A DNA stretch of 24,599 bases from an uncultured Collinsella sp. (GTDB lineage Bacteria > Actinomycetota > Coriobacteriia > Coriobacteriales > Coriobacteriaceae). The first letter of the stretch is position 1. Each line of letters begins with the position of its first letter. The stretch lies in NCBI GenBank assembly GCA_959027945.1, contig CAUFRO010000030.1, forward strand, positions 1 to 24,599, read 5' to 3'. Below the pieces are notes generated by a model. The model was not told the DNA's origin and did no database searches. It saw only the letters and a list, made by a program, of their open reading frames with translations. This document shows, one piece after another, positions 15,241 through 21,453 of the stretch. A program made the translations under genes and the position numbers.

Positions 15241-15336
15241 AACACTCCACAAGCGGGGCTCGCCCTGCATGTTCCTTGAAAAGTCGACGGGTGTTGGGCG
15301 CTCGTGCCCAATGCCATCCAGACTTTCCCGACATTC

Positions 15337-15700
15337 GGGGGCGACTGGTTTCGACACGATAGCTTTGAGAGAGGAAGCAAGCCGAGGTCTCCTCGCCTCG
15401 TTAAACAGGGGTACCGTCAAATTGAATTGACAACAACTCTTCTTTTGAGCCTATGGCTCTCGCTGCTTAGTTTATAGCGGCGCGTCAACCCGGTGATTTC
15501 CCCGACACCGGCGCGACGTCATGTTAGGGGAATGCTCCTGCGCACGTAATCGGTATGGCGCAGGCTAAGACCGAACCGGTTGGGATGCCGCGAGCGTGTC
15601 GCTGCGCGCAAAGCGTCCGAGACTAAACCAGCGACTGAGCTTGGAGATGCCAATCAGGGGGCTTTCGTGGACCGGAGTTCGATTCTCCGCGCCTCCACCA
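15337..15700 (+). ncRNA. ssrA: Transfer-messenger RNA (tmRNA, SsrA RNA)
   Basis: tmRNA rescues stalled ribosomes and tags the incomplete proteins for degradation. The 5' end GGGGGCG (15337-15343), followed by ACTGGTTTCGACA, is the family signature. It pairs with CGCCTCC near the 3' end (seven pairs, one G:U), followed by an encoded ACCA. The T-arm is GGAGTTCGATTCTCC (15674-15688). The tag frame most likely starts at 15429 and ends at the TAG at 15468-15470. It reads DNNSSFEPMALAA, with the usual ALAA degron; the resume codon is inferred from the in-frame TGA just upstream. The total of 364 nt is a normal one-piece length. The gene is flanked by an extended -10 box and a strong terminator. Confidence 0.95.
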
Positions 15701-15708
15701 TAAGTAAC

Positions 15709-15745
15709 AGGCAGGTAGATACTCATATCTACCTGCCTTTTTATT
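15709..15745 (+). terminator. ssrA terminator
   Basis: Perfect 13-bp arms AGGCAGGTAGATA (15709-15721) and TATCTACCTGCCT (15726-15738) with a CTCA loop run into TTTTTATTT. It begins 9 nt after the CCA end of tmRNA. Confidence 0.92.
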
Positions 15746-15751
15746 TCTAGT

Positions 15752-15775
15752 CCGTACCGCGGAGAATCGAACTCT
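15752..15775. repeat. 24-bp repeat, copy 1; inverted copy of the tmRNA T-arm
   Basis: This 24-bp stretch (starts CCGTACCGCGGAG, ends CGAACTCT) is repeated exactly at 15963-15986. Within it, 15758-15774 is the exact reverse complement of 15675-15691, the 3' T-arm of tmRNA (17 bp). The end of ssrA is a common integration site, so this may be an att remnant, but the orientation is inverted relative to ssrA. Confidence 0.75.
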
Positions 15776-15962
15776 ATGCAGGGCGCGAGCGTTAAACAAA
15801 CGCGGAGCGTTTGTAGCGAGCGGGCGAGGACGCCGGCAGGCGGCCGAAGCCGGTGCGTAGTTGCGAAGCAAATACGCGGATTCTCCGCGCAAACTTCCGA
15901 CTCAAAACGGATGCGATGTTTATCGAATCTCAGCTGGCCTCGCCCAGCATCAACGGATCCCC

Positions 15963-15986
15963 CCGTACCGCGGAGAATCGAACTCT
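15963..15986. repeat. 24-bp repeat, copy 2; inverted copy of the tmRNA T-arm
   Basis: Identical over 24 bp to 15752-15775 and in the same orientation, 211 bp downstream. The flanks differ, so only this core is conserved. It ends 74 bp before the patatin-like gene. Confidence 0.75.
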
Positions 15987-16059
15987 GCTCCAAAACCTGC
16001 GCTCTCACCATCCCAAAACTGGGTAGAAGAAAGCCAAAACGCAATCGCAGGAGGTCAAC

Positions 16060-16938
16060 ATGACTGCAGAAGATAAGGCAAAGAACGCCGGCAAGGTCGC
16101 GCTCGTCCTGGAGGGCGGTAGCTTTCGCGGGCAATTTACCGCAGGCGTGCTCGACGTCCTAATGGAGGCTGGTGTCGAAATCCCGGCGGTGTACGGCGTC
16201 TCGGCCGGCGCCCTCAACGGCGTGAACTATAAGTCGCACCAGATCGGCCGTGCCAACCGCATCAACCTGGCTTTCTGCAACGACAGTCGCTTCATGGGCG
16301 CCGCATCGTTTGCGTCCACGGGCTCTATTGTGGGTTACGACTTTATCTTCAACGATGTCCAGGACCGCCTGGACCCCTTTGACAACGAGACGTTCGACGC
16401 GAGCCCCATCGAGATGTACGCCGTCGCGACGGACATGCTTTTTGGAACCGCCGCGTACCTGCCGGTCAAAAGCGCCGTGCTCGATCTCGACGCTGTGCGC
16501 GCATCGACGTCGCTGCCGCTGGTGACGCCGCCGGTCGAGATTGACGGGCACAAATACGTCGACGGCGGTGTGGCCGATTCGGTTCCTATCGAGCACGTGC
16601 TGGAGGAGGCGGGCTTCGATCGCGCGGTTGTCATTGTCACGCAGGACCGCTCGTACGAGAAAAAGCCCTACGAGTTTATGCCTGCCGCGCGCGCCCGCTA
16701 TGCCGACTACCCCTATCTGCTCGAGGCTATCGAGACGCGCCACGACCGTTACAACATCCAGCGCATGCACCTGTGGAAGTATGAGCGCGAGGGCCGTGCG
16801 TTGGTCGTCGCTCCGCAAAAGCCGGTCGAGGTCGGCCATGTCGAGCACGATTCGGCAAAGCTTTTGGACCTGTATATCCAGGGCCGTCAGGAGGCAAAGC
16901 GTCTGCTCACGGAAATCCAAGAGTTCGTTGAGCGCTAA
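16060..16938 (+). CDS. Patatin-like phospholipase family protein (YjjU-like)
   Basis: This is a predicted cytosolic lipid acyl hydrolase of 292 residues. The patatin oxyanion loop LEGGSFRGQFTAG (about 17-29), the nucleophile Ser48 in YGVSAG, and the catalytic Asp168 in YVDGGVADSVP form the Ser-Asp dyad. LPLVTPPVEIDG and VVIVTQDRSYEKKP are typical of the bacterial YjjU-like subgroup, which carries an additional C-terminal helical part. There is no signal peptide. The start has a strong AGGAGGT 6 bp upstream. It appears monocistronic: ssrA-distal repeats lie upstream and the rplM promoter downstream. Substrate unknown. Confidence 0.92.
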   Translation: MTAEDKAKNAGKVALVLEGGSFRGQFTAGVLDVLMEAGVEIPAVYGVSAGALNGVNYKSHQIGRANRINLAFCNDSRFMGAASFASTGSIVGYDFIFNDVQDRLDPFDNETFDASPIEMYAVATDMLFGTAAYLPVKSAVLDLDAVRASTSLPLVTPPVEIDGHKYVDGGVADSVPIEHVLEEAGFDRAVVIVTQDRSYEKKPYEFMPAARARYADYPYLLEAIETRHDRYNIQRMHLWKYEREGRALVVAPQKPVEVGHVEHDSAKLLDLYIQGRQEAKRLLTEIQEFVER

Positions 16939-17037
16939 CGACGGCGAACCCTCAAAAAATGGCAACAGCTAAAGAGCTGGAAAATCACGGCTCGTGGATG
17001 ACATGTGCAGAAACTCTGGTCGGAGCCAAAATACCTG

Positions 17038-17065
17038 TTGACTCGTACGGCGAGCGGGGTAATAT
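17038..17065 (+). promoter_or_regulatory. Promoter of rplM-rpsI
   Basis: TTGACT (17038-17043) and TAATAT (17060-17065) with a 16-bp spacer form a strong housekeeping promoter 66 bp before the rplM start. Confidence 0.75.
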
Positions 17066-17071
17066 GGACGG

Positions 17072-17103
17072 GTTACTTGCAGAGCCCCGTGAATCTCTGT
17101 AAC
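17072..17103 (+). promoter_or_regulatory. Possible ribosomal-protein leader hairpin (L13 autoregulation candidate)
   Basis: GTTA..CAGAG (17072-17075, 17080-17084) can pair with CTCTG-TAAC (17095-17099, 17100-17103) with a 4-nt bulge and a 10-nt loop. It starts about where transcription should begin. L13 is known to repress its own operon in E. coli, but no known leader consensus is recognisable here. Confidence 0.3.
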
Positions 17104-17131
17104 AACACGTACTGTACATGGAGGAGTCTAA

Positions 17132-17575
17132 GTGATTTCGAAATCGACTCACTACGCCAAGCAGGGCGAGGTCCAGCGCAACTGGGTTCTCGTTGACGCC
17201 GATGGTGCTGTCCTGGGCCGTCTTGCCACCCAGATCGCAATGATCCTGCGCGGTAAGAACAAGCCCCAGTTCACGCCCAACAGCGACTGCGGCGACTTCG
17301 TTGTCGTCATCAACGCCGATAAGGTCCAGCTTACCGGTAACAAGGCCGATACGAAGACCTATTATCGCCACAGCGGCTACAACGGCGGCCTCAAGGCTGA
17401 GAGCTTCCGCCAGGCTATGGAGAAGCACCCGGAGAAGGTCATCGAGCGCGCCGTTCGCGGTATGCTGCCCAAGACCACCCTCGGCCGTGCCCAGATGACC
17501 AAGCTTAAGGTCTACGCTGGTGCCGAGCATCCGCATGCTGCCCAGAACCCCACGAAGATTGAGCTGGAGGCTTAA
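17132..17575 (+). CDS. rplM: 50S ribosomal protein L13
   Basis: This 147-residue protein (usual length 142-148) is an early-assembling large-subunit protein. Family motifs are WVLVDADGAVLGRLATQIA, GDFVVVINADKVQLTGNK, and AVRGMLPKTTLGR followed by KLKVYAG. The GTG start at 17132 has GGAGGAG 6 bp upstream and gives the expected N terminus; no ATG is better placed. rpsI follows after 2 bp, the nearly universal rplM-rpsI operon. Confidence 0.97.
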   Translation: MISKSTHYAKQGEVQRNWVLVDADGAVLGRLATQIAMILRGKNKPQFTPNSDCGDFVVVINADKVQLTGNKADTKTYYRHSGYNGGLKAESFRQAMEKHPEKVIERAVRGMLPKTTLGRAQMTKLKVYAGAEHPHAAQNPTKIELEA

Positions 17576-17577
17576 AG

Positions 17578-17973
<396 letters not shown>

Positions 17974-18003
17974 GGTTTTATCTCCTTTCGAGATACAATG
18001 TAC

Positions 18004-18047
18004 AAGCGGGGCCTGCCGATTCCTCGGCGGGTCCCGCTTTTCTTTTT
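18004..18047 (+). terminator. Terminator of rplM-rpsI
   Basis: A long stem (18004-18039, arms AAGCGGGGCCTGCCGA and its complement with two G:U pairs, TTCC loop) runs into TTTTCTTTTT. Confidence 0.92.
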
Positions 18048-18096
18048 CGACTAGGGTGGGCGGTTGCATATCGCCTACTAGGGAAGGATCGATCCT

Positions 18097-19434
18097 ATGC
18101 CCCAGAACATCTTCGGCACCGATGGCGTCCGTGGCGTCGCCAACGCCGATCTTTCGTGCGACCTCGCGTTTCGCCTGGGCCGCGCGGCGACCAAGTTTCT
18201 TGGTCCGGACATCTGCATCGGCCGTGACACGCGCCTTTCGGGCACCATGCTCGAGAGTGCTCTGACCGCCGGCATTATGGCCGAGGGCGGCCGCCCGCAC
18301 TGCTGCGGCGTTATCCCTACGCCGGCCGTGGCGCTGCTCACCGTCCAAAACGAGCTCGATGGCGGCATCGTCATTTCTGCTTCGCATAATCCGCCGGAGT
18401 TCAACGGCATCAAGTTCTTTAGCCGCAAGGGCATGAAGCTTCCCGACGCGGTTGAGGAAGAGATCAGCGCCTGGGTCATGTCCGAGGAGGCCATGGCTGC
18501 CGACACGCTGCCGACCGGCGCCGGTGTGGGTCACATCATCAAGATGAAGGACGCCCGCAAGGCATATGTCGATCATGCCATCAGCACGCTCGACGGCCTT
18601 AAGCTCGACGGCCTGGTTGTTGCCGTCGACTGCGGTCACGGTGCTTCCTGCCAGACCACGCCCGCCGCGCTGCAGCGCCTGGGCGCCACGGTCCATGCCA
18701 TCAACACCGATTACTGCGGCACTGACATTAACGTTGAGTGTGGCTCCACGCACCTTGAGCCCCTGCGCGAGCTCGTGCTGCGCACCCATGCTGACATCGG
18801 TCTGGCCCACGACGGCGACGCCGACCGCGTGCTGTTCGTGGACAGCGAGGGCAATGAGATCGACGGTGACTACATCCTGGCTATCTGCGGATCTGACCTC
18901 GCCGCTCGCGGCAAGCTCGCCAACTCCGAGATCGTCTCGACCGTCATGTGCAACCTGGGCTTCTCCATCGCTATGAAGGAGCAGGGCTTCGAGATGGTCC
19001 AGACCGCCGTGGGCGACCGCTACGTTCTGGAGCGCATGCTCGCGGACGGCGCCGTCATCGGCGGCGAACAGTCCGGCCACATCATCTTCCTGGAGCACAA
19101 CACCACCGGTGACGGCCTGGTGACGGCTCTGCAGCTGCTGGCCGTGCTCAAGCGCACCGGTCGTACCCTCACCGACCTTGCCGGCATCATGAAGAAGTAC
19201 CCGCAGGTGCTCGTCAACGTGCATTCCGACAACAAGGCTGGTCTGGACGATTGCCAGCCCATCTGGGATGCCGTCGCTGCTGCCGAGAAGGAGCTTGACG
19301 GCCGCGGCCGCATTCTGGTGCGCCCGAGCGGTACCGAGCCGCTGGTCCGCGTGATGGCCGAGGCCGAGACGCACGAGCTGACCCAGCGTGTTGTCGACGA
19401 CATCGTCGAGGTTGTCAAGCGCGAACTTCCCTAA
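18097..19434 (+). CDS. glmM: Phosphoglucosamine mutase
   Basis: It interconverts glucosamine-6-phosphate and glucosamine-1-phosphate on the way to UDP-GlcNAc for peptidoglycan. The 445-residue protein has the phosphoserine Ser96 in ISASHNPP, Mg2+ ligands Asp239, Asp241 and Asp243 in DGDADR, and the phosphate-binding loop RPSGTEPLVRVM (from 409). NIFGTDGVRG at the N terminus is the classic GlmM opening. The start has AAGGA upstream, inside AGGATCGATCCT. A PTS IIA gene and nagB follow in the same direction with separate intervening signals, giving an amino-sugar cluster: NagB makes or consumes GlcN/Fru-6-P and GlmM uses GlcN-6-P. Confidence 0.96.
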   Translation: MPQNIFGTDGVRGVANADLSCDLAFRLGRAATKFLGPDICIGRDTRLSGTMLESALTAGIMAEGGRPHCCGVIPTPAVALLTVQNELDGGIVISASHNPPEFNGIKFFSRKGMKLPDAVEEEISAWVMSEEAMAADTLPTGAGVGHIIKMKDARKAYVDHAISTLDGLKLDGLVVAVDCGHGASCQTTPAALQRLGATVHAINTDYCGTDINVECGSTHLEPLRELVLRTHADIGLAHDGDADRVLFVDSEGNEIDGDYILAICGSDLAARGKLANSEIVSTVMCNLGFSIAMKEQGFEMVQTAVGDRYVLERMLADGAVIGGEQSGHIIFLEHNTTGDGLVTALQLLAVLKRTGRTLTDLAGIMKKYPQVLVNVHSDNKAGLDDCQPIWDAVAAAEKELDGRGRILVRPSGTEPLVRVMAEAETHELTQRVVDDIVEVVKRELP

Positions 19435-19454
19435 TGGTCAAAAACGGGTGCCAA

Positions 19455-19467
19455 GTGGTAAACTGTT
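19455..19467 (+). promoter_or_regulatory. Weak promoter candidate for the IIA gene
   Basis: TGGTAAACT (near 19457-19465) resembles an extended -10 box, TGn-TAAACT, about 40 bp upstream of the ATG. No good -35 box is visible. Confidence 0.3.
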
Positions 19468-19505
19468 AAAGCTATTTTGGTTGATTGGTATGTCCGAGGG
19501 GGATC

Positions 19506-20003
19506 ATGTTCACTAAAGTCCTAAGGTCTTTTGGTATGCGTGGTCGAGTCCTTACGCTGGATGCTCCCATCTCGGGCGACGTCATTCCGTTGTCCGAGGT
19601 CAATGACCAGACATTTGCCACCGGCCTTTTGGGCCAGGGCGTGGCGATTCAGCCTACGGGTACGCGCGTGATTGCGCCGGCAGACGCCAAGGTCGAGGCC
19701 ATTTTTCCCACGGGACACGCCGTTGCGCTTAACACGGTCGATGGCTTGGACGTGCTTATTCACGTTGGTTTGGACACTGTTCAGCTCGAGGGCAAGCACT
19801 TTACCGTACATGCGCAAGTGGGTGACATCGTCCATAAGGGCGATGTACTCATCGAGTTCGATCGCGAGGCAATTGCTGCCGAGGGCTACGATGTGACGGT
19901 TCCCATCTTGGTGTGCAACTCCGTTGAGTTCTCGAGCATTAAGGGCTCCGTTGGAGAGCACGTCGAGGAGATGGACCAACTCATCGTCGCTCGCGAGCGC
20001 TAG
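19506..20003 (+). CDS. crr: PTS glucose-type EIIA domain protein (Crr-like)
   Basis: This 165-residue stand-alone EIIA of the glucose/sucrose family accepts phosphate from HPr and passes it to EIIB, and in some bacteria signals sugar status. The phosphorylated His86 is in DVLIHVGLDTV and its partner His71 in PTGHAVAL; these correspond to His90 and His75 of E. coli IIA-Glc. IAPADAKV and GDVLIEFD are also typical. I start at 19506, where GAGGGGG lies 3-4 bp upstream; an in-frame TTG at 19485 would add seven residues. Its place between glmM and nagB suggests service to a GlcNAc- or glucosamine-type permease encoded elsewhere. The symbol is by homology. Confidence 0.9.
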   Translation: MFTKVLRSFGMRGRVLTLDAPISGDVIPLSEVNDQTFATGLLGQGVAIQPTGTRVIAPADAKVEAIFPTGHAVALNTVDGLDVLIHVGLDTVQLEGKHFTVHAQVGDIVHKGDVLIEFDREAIAAEGYDVTVPILVCNSVEFSSIKGSVGEHVEEMDQLIVARER

Positions 20004-20043
20004 TGAGCGCGCTCGGCCTTTAGCCTACAATTCAAACACGTTT

Positions 20044-20077
20044 ACGGAGGGCGCCCTTGAAAGAGGGCGCCCTCCGT
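20044..20077. terminator. GC-rich hairpin after the IIA gene (possible terminator)
   Basis: Perfect 14-bp arms ACGGAGGGCGCCCT (20044-20057) and AGGGCGCCCTCCGT (20064-20077) with a TGAAAG loop. There is no T-tract on the plus strand, so it may attenuate or stabilise rather than terminate. Confidence 0.6.
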
Positions 20078-20275
20078 GGCAAGATGGGAAACGTCCGAGG
20101 CTAAACAGCTTTGGGTCACCGTGGACGGGCAGGGGCCTCGACGCGGCTAGACACGAGACACATACATTACGCGACCTCGCCCTGGTGGCCGCACACGTTG
20201 GTTGCGGCCGACGCGGGCCGCGGGCAAGTGCTTGTAAGGGGAGCCTTGCCTCTTTTGTACGAGAAAGGACGCGTA
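20078..20275 (+). promoter_or_regulatory. Long structured leader upstream of nagB
   Basis: Nearly 200 bp separate the hairpin from the nagB ATG. I see no gene. GGCCGCA (20188-20194) can pair with TGCGGCC (20204-20210), and CAAG/CTTG (near 20225-20234) makes a smaller stem. It may be a regulated 5' untranslated region; I could not match it to a known riboswitch. Confidence 0.3.
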
Positions 20276-21004
20276 ATGAAGATCATTAAAGCTAAAGACT
20301 ACGAGGATATGAGCCGTAAGGCCGCCAATATCATCTCGGCCCAGGTTATCCTCAAGCCCGATTGCGTACTGGGTCTTGCCACCGGCTCCACCCCGATTGG
20401 CGCCTACAAGCAGCTCGCCGCTTGGTACGAGAAGGGCGACGTCGACTTTGCCGAGGTCAGCACCTACAACCTGGACGAGTATCGCGGTCTTTCGCACGAC
20501 GATCCCCAGAGCTATCACTACTTTATGCGCGAGAACTTCTTCGATCACATCAATATTGATCTGAACAACACGCACGTGCCCGATGGCTCCAACCCCGATG
20601 CCGCTGCTGCCTGCTCCGAGTACGACAAGATCGTCGCTGCCGCCGGTTACCCGGATCTGCAGCTGCTCGGCATTGGTAATAACGGTCATATTGGCTTCAA
20701 CGAGCCCGATGACCACTTCTCCAAGGGTACGCACTGCGTCGATCTGACCGAGAGCACCATTCAGGCCAACAGCCGCCTGTTCGACAGCATCGATGATGTG
20801 CCCCGTCAGGCTTACACCATGGGCACCCAGACCATCATGTATGCCCGCATGATCCTGGTTGTCGCCAACGGTGAGGCCAAGGCTCAGGCTGTGCACGATA
20901 TGTGCTATGGCCCGGTTACGCCCGAGTGCCCCGCTTCGATCCTGCAGCTCCACACCAATTGCGTCGTCGTTGCTGACGAGGCCGCTCTTTCGCTCTGCGA
21001 GTAA
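20276..21004 (+). CDS. nagB: Glucosamine-6-phosphate deaminase
   Basis: It converts glucosamine-6-phosphate to fructose-6-phosphate and ammonia. The 242-residue protein is of the short Gram-positive-like type. Motifs are GLATGSTPIGAY (33-44), TYNLDEYRGL with Asp67, and GIGNNGHIGFNEP (132-144) with His138 and Glu143. The position matching Asp141 of E. coli NagB is Asn136, a substitution I recall in the Gram-positive group. I use the ATG at 20276, preceded by AAAGGA, rather than in-frame codons further upstream that would run through the leader. A good terminator follows. With glmM and the IIA gene nearby it completes a local amino-sugar node. Confidence 0.95.
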   Translation: MKIIKAKDYEDMSRKAANIISAQVILKPDCVLGLATGSTPIGAYKQLAAWYEKGDVDFAEVSTYNLDEYRGLSHDDPQSYHYFMRENFFDHINIDLNNTHVPDGSNPDAAAACSEYDKIVAAAGYPDLQLLGIGNNGHIGFNEPDDHFSKGTHCVDLTESTIQANSRLFDSIDDVPRQAYTMGTQTIMYARMILVVANGEAKAQAVHDMCYGPVTPECPASILQLHTNCVVVADEAALSLCE

Positions 21005-21033
21005 CGCGACCAAGCGATCTTACATAGCTTTCC

Positions 21034-21063
21034 AAAAGGCCCTCGCTTTGCGGGGGCCTTTTT
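21034..21063 (+). terminator. nagB terminator
   Basis: AAGGCCCTCGC and GCGGGGGCCTT (one G:U pair, TTT loop) form an 11-bp stem followed by TTT; A-rich sequence precedes it. Confidence 0.9.
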
Positions 21064-21453
21064 AGTGGATGCGGGCCGTAATGTGTGCATGACGGAAACC
21101 TTGCCACATGCTTGGCGAGTGGGCTCTAAATCATGAGATTCATTCCGTACCAGATTCTATGCACATTTGCCACTATAGAGTCGCAAGCGGTAGCGAGGAA
21201 TAGGCGAGTTGCGCAACTCAAATAAAAACAGACGACTGCGCTACACTGCAAATTGGATGGGACATGCTGGCAAGCGCATTGACCTGCGCAAAGACCTATT
21301 GGTCGGGGGATAAATTACCATCGGGCCTCGCTGTACAAAAACTTGCCAAACACGTACCGGCAGACAACCAAAAACTCTAAGTCGCGCTATTCACGGGGTG
21401 GCTCATATGGTCCTGCAGCTACGGTGTCCATATGGTCGAGTTGAGGAGCAGGC
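21064..21453. other. Gene-free upstream region of the STAND-SARP regulator
   Basis: No supported gene lies in this 390-bp stretch. It contains the exact 14-bp palindrome GAGTTGCGCAACTC (21206-21219), a GCGCA/TGCGC stem near 21277-21292, and the 9-bp direct repeat CATATGGTC at 21404-21412 and 21429-21437, 25 bp apart start to start and close to the start codon. These could be control sites; no clear promoter was found. Confidence 0.45.

Larger units (their letters stand above)
15739..16059. other. Gene-free, strongly structured tract downstream of ssrA
   Basis: No protein gene is supported here. It contains the two 24-bp repeats and three local hairpins: ACAAACGC (15796-15803) with GCGTTTGT (15807-15814); GCGTA-TTGC (15855-15864) with GCAA-TACGC (15868-15877, one mismatch between the two parts); and CGCGGA (15875-15880) with TCCGCG (15884-15889). 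CGCGGAGAATC in copy 1 is also complementary to GATTCTCCGCG at 15879-15889, which could close the whole 130-nt block. A structured RNA or the remains of an integrated element are both possible. Confidence 0.55.

Noticed and set aside
15752..15775. tRNA gene on the minus strand
   Set aside because: Only a T-arm-like sequence is present; no matching acceptor stem or anticodon arm was found.
18085..18096. Perfect palindrome AGGATCGATCCT directly before the glmM start
   Set aside because: With no loop it cannot fold into a stable hairpin, and its short symmetric core is likely chance around the SD sequence.
20078..20275. Known riboswitch (glmS-type) before nagB
   Set aside because: No recognisable conserved core; the hairpins alone are not enough.
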